A DNA stretch of 64,000 bases from Xylaria sp. FL1777 (GCA_022578965.1 MU400510.1:496001-560000), one strand, 5' to 3'. Positions 1 to 11,472 are shown, numbered from the stretch's first letter. Numbers and translations are program-made. The notes: generated by a model from the sequence alone, not told the origin.

Positions 1-908
1 ATGCCGATCAAGGAGTCCCCAATAAGGTGCTCGCCGAGCCGCTCGTCGACCTCGCGCAGGACCTGGCGCATGAAAGCCCCGTCGTCGCCCTTCTCGCACG
101 CGAACACCTTGTTGACGTATCCCGCAGCCACGAGCTCGTCGGCGGGGATGCGCCGGCTCATGATGAGGGCCTCGTTGGCCTTGGCGATGCCCAGACGCTG
201 CACGAAGGCGAACGAGGCGCCGCCCTCGGCCACCAGCCCCAGAGATGAGAAGGGCGTCAGCAGGAACGTGTGCGGCGCCGCGTACACGAAGTCCGCGAAG
301 GCCGTCAGCGCCGCCGACAGCCCCACCGCTGGCCCGTTCAGCGCCGCGATCAGGATCTTCGGGTGGCTGTAGAAGGCTCGCGTTATGTTCAGGTTGTTCG
401 CTACGAAGCTCCGCAGCCACTCCTGGTACAGGTCCGCGTCGGGCGGCAGGTCCCGGCCCACTGAGACGTCGGCGCCCCTGTTGGTTTTGAGGTCATGGTT
501 AGCTGAGGGTTCTGTGGGGGGGTTTTTTTTTTTTTTTGGTGTTTGGTTCTTGTTTATGACGGGTTGTGTCTTGCTCGTGGAGTAGTGGAGGGGAGATGTG
601 ACGCTGTGAGCTCGGGTGACAAATGCATTTTCTTCTCTGCATGTCTCATCCTTTAACGGTTTGATAGGTATGTATATACACCTATTCCGTATGCATGTCA
701 CAGAAGATCGTGGCAATACTCACGCAGAGAAATACCGGCCCTTTCCGGTCAGGATCGTGATATAGATGTCGTCTCGCACGGCGATTTCTCTCAGAGCCTT
801 AGCAATGGCATAGTATCCGTCCAAGCCCAGGGCGTTGAGCTTCTTGTCGTTGTCGATGGTGATGGTGGCTATGCGCCCTGAGTATGAAACCTTGACTACG
901 TCCGCCAT
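1..908 (-). CDS. Peroxisomal delta3,delta2-enoyl-CoA isomerase, partial (3' end outside window)
   Basis: Crotonase-fold enzyme that moves the double bond of 3-enoyl-CoA to the 2-trans position during beta-oxidation of unsaturated fatty acids, normally in peroxisomes. Two exons are visible: 724..908 and <1..477, with a 246 nt intron (donor GTGAGT, acceptor CAG). The join gives FSAGADVSVGRD, the crotonase oxyanion-hole segment, at about residues 59-70. Next come NGPAVGLSAALTAFADFVYA and LGLVAEGGAS; the Glu in the last is at the position of the isomerase catalytic acid, which favours isomerase over hydratase. About 220 residues are present against a usual 270-280, so the C-terminus, where a PTS1 signal would lie, runs off the left edge. 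The start is the ATG of MADVVKVSYSG. Family assignment is firm; peroxisomal location is inferred from the family. Confidence 0.85.
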
Positions 909-1937
909 TGTGTGCAAAGTATATGTATATATATATATAATCAATTGTATGCGTGTGCGTCTCGGTTTCCTCTTTTCTGTATTAATGTAGTCCAATATCT
1001 GTCTACCGTTTAGGTGGGATGGAATTACACAACTTGAGGAATCAAGCTGTTGTACTCAATGAAAGCTGAGGTGAAGTGAGCGGGTACCTAGGTAGTTTGG
1101 CCCCGCAGAAATAGCCCAGGTACGGTAACCAAGCCGAGGCTGTCTCTCGTCTTACCCCAACAAAGGCGTAACAACGATGTCTAGTGGCCGACCACTAATC
1201 TCAGATAACCCCACGTTTTCTCTTCTTCCCCGCGACCCTCTTTTTAATAGTCTGCCTTGGGAGACTGGTTGATTACTGTACTGTACGCATAGGCAGTAAG
1301 TATATATCTATACTAGGTAAGTAGGTACAGTAGTGTGCGTACGGAGTAGATCGGTCGACTCGGCGGAAGCAACCGGACGATCCCGTCTGCTTGGTAACTT
1401 TTATGCGCAATAGCAGGAATTAGATGTGCAGCAACTGTGATCTCTTGACCTGCATGACTACTTATTTGTGGGGTATCATGTAGAAGAAACCTGTAAGTTT
1501 TCAAATACTATGCATCTAGGACTATGGTAAGTAGGTGAAGAAAATTATTGCTGTGACAAGTTAAAGGGTAGTGAGAATTTGGTATATCATTACCTGGACC
1601 TGCTAGGAGGAAATAACCTAGATGATGGCAGTAGACAAATATATATCCCGAATTACCTAATATCATATCAATCCTACAATATTTATCGCCTTGGTAGTAT
1701 CTATATGATGTATATCTAATTATATAGCCTGCTCCCTCTAAGTACGCATAGATGCCTAGCCAAACCCCTGTAACCAATCCCTGTAACTTGATCCCTGTGC
1801 TTGCATGAGTCTTGGATCTGCCGACCCCTACGCATACGAGTCGGTCACGTTAGTGGTCTAAGCTCAGCAAATTCAAGACTATATGTACATAGTCCACCGT
1901 GAAGGCAGCTCCCCATCATTCAATCTCACTACCTCGC

Positions 1938-1961
1938 CATTTCACCATTTCACCATTTCAC
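1938..1961. repeat. Short tandem repeat CCATTTCA, three copies
   Basis: Three perfect head-to-tail copies of an 8-mer, about 340 bp upstream of the phosphatase start codon. Confidence 0.8.
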
Positions 1962-2147
1962 CTAAAGCTTGAATAAGCAAGCGGACTCATAAGCCTGCCT
2001 GATCTAGCTTAGTTGTTGGGCTGTCGTTGTTGGTACCCGGGGAAGTAAGCAGGGGGCGAAGCCATTAGGCTATTGGGGTTTCTTGAACTGTTTTCACTGT
2101 TTCTGCCTAGATACCGTAGTCGAACCAGGAGACTGCTACTCGTAATT

Positions 2148-2235
2148 CTCAGTTATCAGTTATCAGTTTTCAGTTCTCAGTTTTCAGTTCTCAGTTCTCA
2201 GTTCTCACATCTCACATCTCATATCTCACATTCTA
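2148..2235. repeat. Degenerate CTCAGTT / TCTCACA tandem tract
   Basis: A run of 6-8 bp units (TCAGTTAT, TCAGTTTT, TCAGTTC, then CTCACAT) lying 65-150 bp upstream of the phosphatase ATG. The top strand is almost all pyrimidine with periodic AG. It probably lies in the promoter or 5' UTR; a regulatory role is not shown. Confidence 0.7.
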
Positions 2236-2299
2236 CAATTCACCGCTGCATTCTCTATATTTATATCCGAATTCGAGAAAAATTCACATTGTAGTCGAT

Positions 2300-3832
2300 A
2301 TGTTTTCTCACAGATTAATCCGTTCACGGCCGCGTCTCGTGACCGTAACACGCCTTCACTGCCAGCCACTACCAAGGCCACGATTCTCCAGCACCGAGAC
2401 CAGAAAGACAAGCTCATCCTCTGCTGTCGCTGTGGGCGTTGTGTCGTCGTTTGCCGCCGGACTGACCGCCGGATGGGCGCTCTACAGCAATGGCAAGGGC
2501 GACAAGCCAATAGCACCAGCAGCCACCGTGCAGACCCCCCAAGTGACTCGCATCACCACCATGCCAGCACCGGATCTCAACGAGTTGGGTATCACCGACA
2601 AGATTGCGTATACTGATCCACCAACGCAAGACGACGTCACCCGGCAGCTCAACGAGCACAAGTTCACAGTCCGGGGTGCACCAGGCGGCATCGACCGCTA
2701 CGACGGAGCACAACTGGCCTCCAATAGCCCGTGCGAAGACGCCTTCGTGCACGGTAGCTTCTCCAATCCTTTCGGTGGCAGCGATGACGATAGCAAATGG
2801 ATGGCGTGGGCCGTTTTTGACGGCCACTGCGGCTGGCAGCTCTCCAATCTATTGAAGACGCAGCTTATGCCGTTTGTGCGTCGATCCCTCGCAGACGCCA
2901 AGCCCACCGACAAAAGCGAAGTCGCCGAGGAAGCTGTGCAGCAGGCGTTGAAGAATGCATTCACCACGCTTGATGATGCGCTAGTGAAATCTGCCACAGC
3001 CATTATAGAGAGCGATTTGCCCTTCGCCGAGAAAGCTAGACGCCTCGAGCCCGCGTACGCCGGAGCTTGTGCTCTTCTCACTCTCTTTGACCCACAGAGT
3101 CGAAAGATCCATGTGGCGTCGACGGGCGATTGCCGCGCCGTTATGGGACAGAAGATAGCAGATGGCAAATGGACAGCGACGGCATTATCAGAGGACTGCA
3201 CAGGCGCGACGCCATCCGAAGTGGAGCGTATAAAAGCGCAATTCCCCGACGAACCAAATATTGTTCAAGGAGGAAGGGTCTGGGGCTTACAACCGTCGCG
3301 AACTTTCGGTGACGGAATGTGGAAGTGGACAGCAACGCTCAAGAAGAACCTGCGCTATCATTTCACCGGTCTGAGTTTACCCTCCCAAACACGTTACAAA
3401 GATTACAAGGATGGACCCTACGTTACGGCCGAGCCTCTTGTCACCACGACCCAAATTCCTGATCCTAAAGAAGGACGACCTAGCTTCATAATCTTAGCTA
3501 CCGACGGTCTGTGGGATACCATGTCGAGTGAGCAGGCAGTGGACCTTGTGGGGAAGTGGTACGACCGTCAGCAGAAGGGAGCATCAGTCGTAGAACCAGT
3601 GAAGCCTACAGAAGACTTTGGCCCAGTTGTACTGGGCTGGAAACAACAGTGCAAATACGAAGAGCGTAAAGCAACGTTCCGTGATGATAACGCCGCTGTC
3701 CACCTCATGCGTAATGGTCTAGGTGGTGCTGATGAAGAGATGGTACGCGGCGCTTTGACGTTTCGTTACCCGAATTCAAGAGATATCCGGGACGACATCA
3801 CTATACAAGTCGTTTTCTTTGGATCAGTATAG
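2300..3832 (+). CDS. PTC5: Mitochondrial PP2C-type protein phosphatase (pyruvate dehydrogenase phosphatase, Ptc5-like)
   Basis: Single-exon, 510-residue Mg/Mn-dependent Ser/Thr phosphatase. The first 30 residues are Arg/Ser-rich with no acidic residue, like a mitochondrial presequence. A small-residue hydrophobic stretch at about 41-62 could anchor it in the inner membrane. PP2C metal and catalytic motifs appear in order: CEDAFVHG (about 145), VFDGHCGW (172), STGDCRAVMG (about 275), ATDGLWDTMSSEQA (about 402) and RDDITIQVVFF at the end. In yeast the Ptc5 class dephosphorylates the E1-alpha subunit of pyruvate dehydrogenase. The symbol reflects that class; I did not separate it rigorously from Ptc6/Ptc7. 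The start ATG gives the presequence, and no upstream in-frame ATG is needed. Confidence 0.88.
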   Translation: MFSHRLIRSRPRLVTVTRLHCQPLPRPRFSSTETRKTSSSSAVAVGVVSSFAAGLTAGWALYSNGKGDKPIAPAATVQTPQVTRITTMPAPDLNELGITDKIAYTDPPTQDDVTRQLNEHKFTVRGAPGGIDRYDGAQLASNSPCEDAFVHGSFSNPFGGSDDDSKWMAWAVFDGHCGWQLSNLLKTQLMPFVRRSLADAKPTDKSEVAEEAVQQALKNAFTTLDDALVKSATAIIESDLPFAEKARRLEPAYAGACALLTLFDPQSRKIHVASTGDCRAVMGQKIADGKWTATALSEDCTGATPSEVERIKAQFPDEPNIVQGGRVWGLQPSRTFGDGMWKWTATLKKNLRYHFTGLSLPSQTRYKDYKDGPYVTAEPLVTTTQIPDPKEGRPSFIILATDGLWDTMSSEQAVDLVGKWYDRQQKGASVVEPVKPTEDFGPVVLGWKQQCKYEERKATFRDDNAAVHLMRNGLGGADEEMVRGALTFRYPNSRDIRDDITIQVVFFGSV

Positions 3833-4183
3833 TGACATTACGTATTTCGAGATGATTGCCATCTTCAATTCCCAGAGCCTCCAAAAAGAAGCTCAAAAAT
3901 ATCAATGTTAGCGATATCGAACTTCATGTACGATGGAAAACATCGAACTCAGCCGGTACCGCAGGTCAGACCCGTGCTGGATGATAACAAATACGATGAT
4001 GCTGAAATATTGCGAAAGATAACACAAGTAAATGCAAGAAAGCAAATAAACTTCAGAGAGTAGAATCAGCACACGTCTCAGCGTTTCTTAGCACTTGATC
4101 ACAAACCCCGAGCATCAAGGGCGCGACATATTCAACTACTCACCAATATACTATGCTTCAGTAACCGTGGCCACAATTTACAA
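3833..4183. other. Convergent intergenic spacer
   Basis: 351 bp between the stops of the phosphatase (+) and the epimerase-like gene (-). It must hold both 3' UTRs. No ORF or RNA structure recognised. Confidence 0.6.
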
Positions 4184-5784
4184 TCATAGCAACCCCAGCC
4201 TCTGAGCCTCAGACCTCACGATCCCTGAAACCTCGTCCTGAAGTGAGGGATGTTCGGCTTTCCAACCTAGGACCTTATTCAACCTCAGCCCCTTGCACTT
4301 CGAGTTAAGACCCCAGCTGATACCATCGAACCCCGCGATCTCGAGCGCCTCTTCCTTACTTATCTGATATTCCTTGATGTCTCCATCCCCTTTCAGTAGG
4401 CCCAAATCTTTTGCCTTTTCCGCCATTGATCGCGCTAGCGGGCCCCATACGTGCTCTCCCGTCGCCGTGACGTGGTATCCCCTAGCACCCCACAATTCCG
4501 GTGACGCGTTGCCTGATACGGCGGCCTCGATTAGGAGGATATAGGCTTGGGTTAAATCTTGTATGTGAACTGTGACGAGGGACGTAAGTCAAGCGCGAAT
4601 TAGCTACCAGCTTAGATGAAAGAAGGTGAGAGTTCGAACATACCGTTGTCCATCGAAGCCAGGCCAGTACCCATGATGGGTATGTGTCCCTTCGTCAAGA
4701 TGACCTTGGCCATCTCGTAACACTGTCGACTACGACCGGACACAGGACCACGGCCGTTTCCTAATACCACAAAGTATTAGTATAAGCTCTTAATAAGCAA
4801 TGTACGTAGTTTAAAACTTTCAGGACTGACGCAGGAGCTAACATTGATAACCTTATACCCATATTTGCTACCACGGCCCTGGAGTCAACTATAAAAGGAG
4901 AAATACAAAGCATACCATAGATAGTTGGCGGACAAACTATAGCTGTCCTTACCGCATCAGCATGCGCGGTTCCGCATTCCAGCACAATCTTATCGATGTT
5001 GCGATGGAACGCTTCATCAGGGAGGTTAGTGAGAACCTCGATGCCATCAAGATCGTCGAAGAACCGATTCGGCGGCTGGCCGAGCCGATTGTCCACCGTG
5101 TCGAAGTACGTAAAGATTCCGGTGCCGCCCGTGTTTAGCCAATACCCGGGTCGGGAAGCCGAATGCCCCTCCACGAGCCCGGCGGCTATGGAACGCGCGG
5201 CACCTTCGTGGTCCGATGAGTCGGCCGCATCTGCAAGGTTTCACTCGTTAGTTTCGATTGTTAGATTTATGTGTCAGTGTCTTGAGAACTCAATATCGCT
5301 TTAATAATCAAAAGTATGATAGAAATAAATATATGTACGTATGTCCGGGTCAACAGAAACGTAAAAACTAACATAAGTAGACTCTAAACCCACAACATCA
5401 AACTCAACTCTTAATTTATGAAGACACAACAAACAACATAGTGTCCAAAACAGAAATGATAAATTGGCAAATTATGAAAAAAAGAAAGAAAGAAAAAAAG
5501 AGGGGAAAAAATTGTCTCCGGAAAACAATAAAGATAGGTAACGCTTACGCAGCACCAAATCAGCCCAAGCCGCCTCCTTCTTCAGCAGGTCGGCATCGTC
5601 AAGGGACCCGAGGACGACGCGAACGGCGGGGTACGCCTCGCGGACGCGGGCAGCGCTGCTCTCGGAGCGCACGAGCGCGGCATACTCGAAGTCGGGATAT
5701 TTGCGCGCGAGCGCATACAGCGCGTCGCCGGCGATATATCCCGTGACGCCGGTTCTACACACCCACACTTCATATTAGCCAGAT

Positions 5785-5841
<57 letters not shown>

Positions 5842-6059
5842 CACACACACTCTCTATTGAATATGTGTATAGAGATATGTATTGAAAATATAAATAAGAA
5901 AAACAAAGAAATACTCAAGAAAGCGCCGTTATACTATATGAGATAGACATACACGTAGAAGAAGAGAAGAAGAACGGGAGGAGAGCGGGGAAATTGGGGG
6001 ATGGTAACCTAGGTAGTAGGTAGGAATGGAAAAACGCACAGGAAGATTTTAAAGGCCAT
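4184..6059 (-). CDS. NAD(P)-binding nucleoside-diphosphate-sugar epimerase-like protein
   Basis: Extended-SDR/Rossmann protein of 347 residues. Five exons: 6040..6059, 5549..5754, 4916..5230, 4644..4760 and 4184..4569; introns of 285, 318, 155 and 74 nt. The first exon is only 20 nt (MAFKIF plus two bases of L). Splicing it to exon 2 restores the dinucleotide-binding motif FLTGVTGYIAGDAL at residues 6-19. Further marks are YWLNTGGTGIF and the extended-SDR signature PPTIYGNGRGPVSG near residue 180. All four joins keep frame and family-like sequence across the junctions. The substrate is unknown; fungal relatives are usually annotated only as NAD(P)-binding or epimerase/dehydratase proteins. 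Intron 1 carries a long GA/GAAA microsatellite. No recognisable pathway neighbours. Confidence 0.85.
5786..5841. repeat. Compound microsatellite (CT)n followed by (TTTC)n
   Basis: About 17 CT units run into about five TTTC units. It lies inside intron 1 of the epimerase-like gene, so the transcript reads GAAA then GA repeats just upstream of the acceptor side. Length polymorphism between strains would be expected. Confidence 0.9.
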
Positions 6060-7173
6060 CTCGGTACTTCTTTTTCAAACGATGATTAAAGAAAAAAAAA
6101 TAGTTTACGATATCAGAACTGATATTACTCCAGGTTACCTTATCTATTCTCGTGGCTCATTAGTTAACCATCGTCATAATGCGGGATTAGGAAGCAGGGT
6201 AGAGAGACACAGTATGACCTATAGATGCGTCTGAGATTAGTGAGTGGATTAATAATAATACTTCAGCGAAGCGCATCTACCGAGAGGTAAGACCAATGAC
6301 ACAACCTTACAACAAGCAATGAGAGCTAAATTTAGTCTAACGTCATTCCCCGCGTCCCCATTGTGGCTTTAGGATACCTAGTCTGCTTAATGGTTTGCGA
6401 CGACTATCAATGTTTCATCATGGATGTGCTTTCTTAACTTCCTATTATTACGTCCGTAGCTAAAATACCTTTCATCAAGCTGTCTAGGTATGTTACTTCT
6501 AGACATGAGACAGTCCTATTGGATCGCACTGTCTAGACCGCTTTTGTCTCTCTAGTCATGAACGCCGACGCGGATAAATCCTTGCTTGGCTCTATGCCAT
6601 GGTCTTAGAAATGCAAACGCTTTCGACACCCCCTACATAGAGTGCAGTTCCTTCTCCTCTGCCCTTCGCTGACTGAAAAATATTTCCCCAAAAATAAAAT
6701 AAGATAAGAATAAATAGAATGAAAAGATCGACGTCGCAGGTTTCCGGGCTCCCAAGCTCATGCCATATCCCTGTGAAGAACCTGTCCATTTCCTTATGTG
6801 GTCCATTCTACACCAAATAAATGCCGCTGCCACACGGTAGAAAGCGCCAACCCCTTATCCAGCCATAAGCCATGAAAATATTTTGAATGTTGGAAGGGGG
6901 AAAAAGATACATCTTCAGAAAAGACCTCGCGCAGTGTGCAGGACGTTACAGGCTCATCATGTTCTGTGAGAGTATTTCCCAATCCTGGGTCATCTGCAAA
7001 TTTCGAGATCGTCGTTATTTATAACCGGCTTTAAATCAGATATAGTGCATAGTAGCCAGCAACCGGAATTACATTGGAATATTGCACCTGGCTTGGATGC
7101 GAATTGTTGGTGTACAAGAATGGGTCGAATGTGCGAACAAATCGAATATGATCAAGCAAGCAAGCTAGCCGTA
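6060..7173. other. Intergenic region between two minus-strand genes
   Basis: 1.1 kb holding the promoter of the epimerase-like gene and the 3' UTR of the Pumilio gene. It is AT-leaning, with poly-A runs near 6090. No gene seen. Confidence 0.6.
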
Positions 7174-10100
7174 CTAAGTCTCCTGGACACGTATTAAGGA
7201 TTGTACCTTGTCCGGTCGAGAGATGTGAGCAGCCTTCGTTTCCTCATTAGCCTCATCCGTAGTGCTGATATTCGTGCTAGGCGGGCTGCTACTTTGTGGA
7301 CTGCTTTGCTCGGTAGTGAGTGAAGGTGTTGGTACGGCCGAGTTCACTTCGACAGCTAAGCTGGGTGTCGAGGGAGTCGTCCCGGGAATAGCAGCACTTC
7401 CGTTGGCGTCGCTTGTAGAAGAAACAGCTTCCACCGCAGCAAAAAGTCGGTCAAGCCCCGTGTTCTGGCGGCCGGCGCCTTGTCTCTTCACCAAAGGGAT
7501 GTAGCCCTTGATATCCGACACAAAGGCTAGTTTTTCTGGCCCATGTAGAAATTCAATCATCTTTTCTATACAGGGGTCAGTTATGGCGTTTTAAGCGCGA
7601 AGGTCGGGAAAGAAGGAATTACTTACGGATCACGTAGTTACCAAATTGGTCTTTAATCAAGGCCTGAAGTGGGTTTGTCCCGTCACTACTTGTAGTGGTG
7701 AGTTTGGCACGAATAGCACTTCTCTCCTCATCTGTTCCAAACTCTATACATTTTTCAACCACGTTGGAAGCGTATTTGTGCTTTGAGAGAGCCAGAGCTC
7801 TTTCAATAACGTGTTTTATCATGGCACAACGATCCTCCGACTCACCATGGCTTATGATGTGTTGGATGACATAGTTACCATACTGATCTGTCAAGAGCTT
7901 TCCGGTAGAGGCGTGAATATCCGCCATCAGCCTCTTTCTTTCAGCAGCTGTGCCATGTTCTAGAATGCGCTGGATGACACGGCAAGCATAACCGTGTGAG
8001 GCTAATTGCTCAACCTGGCCCTGGAATGCGTCCAAGATGTACGGGATGCAGTGCTGCGGGAGCAATTGGATAATCTTTTGAACGACATGGTTACCGTTCT
8101 GATCCTTGGCGACGTGCACAATATCCGGTCTGAGTTCGTCAATAATCTCACGTTGCTGTTCAACCAGCACATGATCGAGAGCCTAGGAAGTAGTCAGTTA
8201 TCACCTATCATCTAAGGGCTAGGTATGATACGGACCTTTTGCACTACGCGGCAAGAGTACATCTGAACGGAAAGGTCCGCGACCTTTCCTGCCATCTGTC
8301 CAGCAAGAAGCTTCTTCTGGAATAGATCGCCATGCTCGAAGAACTTCTGGATCACATAGTTGCCAAAGACGTCTTTCATCAATTGAATTCCATTGGGCTC
8401 AATCTCGCCGAAGACACGGTCTTTCTCCTCGCTATTCGCAACTACGAGCTTGTCCTGAATGAAGCGCGACCCATGTTGATCTCCACTGAACTCAACAATG
8501 TGGCCGTAAATCTCCTAGGTTTAACTATTAGCTACTATGTTATCTAGTTCGGTATACGGATTGCTTACCTTCAACTCATAGCGCCTGTTTGCCTTAGTTT
8601 GGGCCCGAAATTCATCCAGGAGAGGGCTTCTGGCGCTTTGGACTGGTGCCTTATCCCGATTCGTTTGAAGAGGGAGACCGATATAGTTCAGCGGCACTCC
8701 ATAGCCATTGGCTGGTACCTGGGGACGATAATTTGGAACGTGCTGTGTATAGTGCTCATATGATGTCGGGTATTGGGGGAAATACGGTTGGTAGAACCCA
8801 GATGACTGTTGGGGATATTGGGCACCTTGCTGCTGCCTATCCAGGTCTTGTGACACAATAGGATTCCGTGGTACTGGCTGGTTCCAAGAGTTACTGGTTC
8901 GTTGATTGGGAGTCCCTGACAAGTTTCTCGGACTGTTGAGGTGGGTACGATACGAGCTACCAGCTGGAGAGCTCCTCTCCACGGAACCTCTCTTAGCATT
9001 GGGATAGGATGCATGTGGGGCATCATTCCAAGTCTCTTGTTGAGCTCCATGACTGAAGTTCCTTGAGTTGTTATTAATCTCATGTTGCCAAGACTGTGAG
9101 CTAGGGTTGGGCTGGAATTGGTGACTAGTCGAGTTATATCCATTGCTCGTATAACCGTTGAGAGACTCGGTAGTATCCTCTAATGTGAGACCCCTGCCGA
9201 AAGCTTCGTTAAACTCAGCATGCGCATTATCGTTGGATAAGTTGAGAACTTGGCCACGGGTTGTCTCTGATGACATGGTGACGGGTACATTAGAACTTGA
9301 AGGACGTCGTTGCTCTGAGTTAGTATGCACTCCCTTAGAAAATGAGTACGATGCTGGTTCCCGAAGCTGACCCGCAAGCGTTGAAGTACTGGTTTCAGGC
9401 TGTCGGCCAGAGAAGGTCCCAGACCGACTGTGAACAGCGCCAAGAAAGCCAGGATCGGCAGATTTGCGTCTATGTATGGCAGCGGCGTCCAACCCAAGTT
9501 GAGAACCTCCTTGTGTATAATATATTCCAGAGCTTCCCCTCTCGTCACCAGCCAATGTTCCAACAACGGGGATGTATCGTGAGGAGGAAGTGGGACTCTC
9601 TACAGGTCCAGGAGGCATGGTTCTGTTCGGGATGACGGAGGCGCCCTGACTAATAGAGTGGCGAACATTGTACAGACCGTGGCTGGCATCGCTTAAGGTA
9701 TATGAGAAATTATTCTTTGTGTGTACTGGTGAGACGTTGTTGGGACTTGTATTTGTGTGTTTCCATATTCCTCTAGAAGCCCATCCTGCGGGCTCGGACA
9801 ATGGGTTCAACTGGGCAGATCCTGAAGGAGCAGTTGGCGAAACCTCATCAGAACCTGCTAGACGTCAGCTATGCTCCAGCGTTATGAAGTCATCCTGTCT
9901 ATACTACGGTCATACCTCTGGAGTTCGCTGTCTCACGATGCGAATTAATCGGCCCGCTAATACCCCAAATACTTTGCTGCCATGCAGAGCCGCCGAGTGA
10001 ACCTGGATTCTGTGTGCTTTTGCCTGGGGGCGCCATGTTGAGAGCCGGGAATCCGTTAGGCCGAGTCTGATACAAGAGGAGTTAGTCAACTTCATCATAG

Positions 10101-10270
10101 AATGGGGGTGACAAGGACTAAGGAACAGAGTTTCTCTAAACGAATACAATATTCGAGTACGAAGCTGTAAAATCTTATAATCTTTTCCATTTGAAAGAGA
10201 GCAGACTCAACATTCCAGTAATATTACATGATTATGGCGTTAGCGAAGAAAAACTCACTGTGGTAGTCAT
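7174..10270 (-). CDS. PUF3: Puf3-type Pumilio RNA-binding protein
   Basis: mRNA 3'-UTR-binding repressor of 892 residues. Six exons: 10259..10270 (only ATG ACT ACC ACA), 9916..10066, 8569..9857, 8236..8514, 7627..8182 and 7174..7565; introns of 192, 58, 54, 53 and 61 nt. Residues 1-484 are disordered, rich in Ser/Asn/Gln/Pro. Residues about 485-795 carry eight PUF repeats with recognition triplets S-R-Q, N-Y-Q, C-R-Q, N-H-Q, C-R-Q, N-Y-Q, S-N-E, N-Y-Q, the same set as human PUM1 and yeast Puf3. The tail (about 800-892) is Ser/Thr-rich. Known: yeast Puf3 controls nuclear-encoded mitochondrial mRNAs. The ATG in exon 2 (10036) is a fallback start, but the 12 nt exon joins in frame through good splice sites. 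The acceptor of the third exon is a NAGNAG tandem. Confidence 0.92.
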
Positions 10271-11395
10271 AGCGCCGGTTTACTCGGCCTGGAGTATTGT
10301 TAGGAGTAAGATGCCCTATCGGAGGTTCGCAGGAGGTAAAGTACGGTGTTCGACTCTACTTTACGATGATCGGGTCTGTATCAGCAGTTGTGCGACCGGC
10401 GGTCACGTCGACAGACGAAGTGTTCGGTGGTGTATATAGGGAATTTCGCGGCGAGTGTACGGAACAGGATGCTCTATCCAAGGGCGAGAAGCAAGTTATT
10501 AGTTAAAGTCTTTAGAATGTACAATCATTGCGTTGAAGGTTCGAATAGAATATCAAGCTCTGTCTGAGTGCTTACAAGGCGAGGTCCAAGATAAGATGGT
10601 GTGGGATCTGTTCGTGTCAAACAGGCCAGCTTATCCTCGGTGATAGACGTGTGTGTATGTGTGAAGCTTCGCTCGCTAATCTAGGGAACCGATATAGGAC
10701 AGTTCACGGTCTGGTAATGATGTCGTATTTGCAACCAGTATAGATGCGCCTGCTTCTAGATATCGCAGAGAGGCAGATGGCGAGCGTTGACTTCAGATTG
10801 GATCCGTCATTCGCCGGGAGTGGTAAGGGTCGGTAGCAGATTCGATGTCGGTGACTGCGAAGGGGGGAGGATGAATGAACGAGCGAGCACCGGAGCGAAC
10901 CGGTTTTTTTTGAGGGCGCGAAGACGGGCACGACGCTGGCGGGTGAGATAGTTGCGGACACGGATGGGTAGCCAAATCAAAGGGCATGTAACGATGCGGC
11001 ACAGGTTGGCGAATGTGTGGTGGTGGGGAGAACGCAAGGTACAGAAACGCCTCCGCTTGATCGCAGCAGCCTGTGGTGTGTGCTGCGAGATCTTCCCCGA
11101 ACAATACACAATTAAAATCTCGCGAAGAGATCTGGTGGACAGGTGGGTTGGCGTATGCGACAAGAAGTCTAGGTGCAGAGGCTGAGCCGTGAATGGCACA
11201 AGTCCTAATGAACTGAGGTGGATTCGACGTGAACGGATCCAGCCTGATTCTGGGAATAGAGTTAAATCTCAGCACACGCCAAAATAGGTACAGTTGGGAA
11301 AAAAAGGTGAATGGCCAGGGCGGCCAGGCAGGACTCCAAACTCGAGGCCGATTCCCTACCTGGCAAATACCCAGCAAGGCTAGTGCCAGTATTTT

Positions 11396-11472
11396 GGGGG
11401 ACGGGGGGGGTCTTAGGCCACTGAATTGGGCACTAGGGGGGGCGTCTTGGGGGGGGAGGCGGGGGCTAGGGG
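11396..11472. repeat. G-run cluster on the plus strand (G-quadruplex potential)
   Basis: At least six G runs of 4-9 bases in under 80 bp, about 1.1-1.2 kb upstream of the Puf3 start and on its template strand. Direct observation; function unknown. Confidence 0.75.

Larger units (their letters stand above)
909..2299. other. Intergenic region between two divergent genes
   Basis: About 1.4 kb between the isomerase start (-) and the phosphatase start (+), so it should hold both promoters. No open frame here looks like protein. It contains a TACCTAGGTA word near 1086-1095 and two simple repeats listed separately. The direct upstream of the phosphatase is pyrimidine-rich. Confidence 0.6.
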
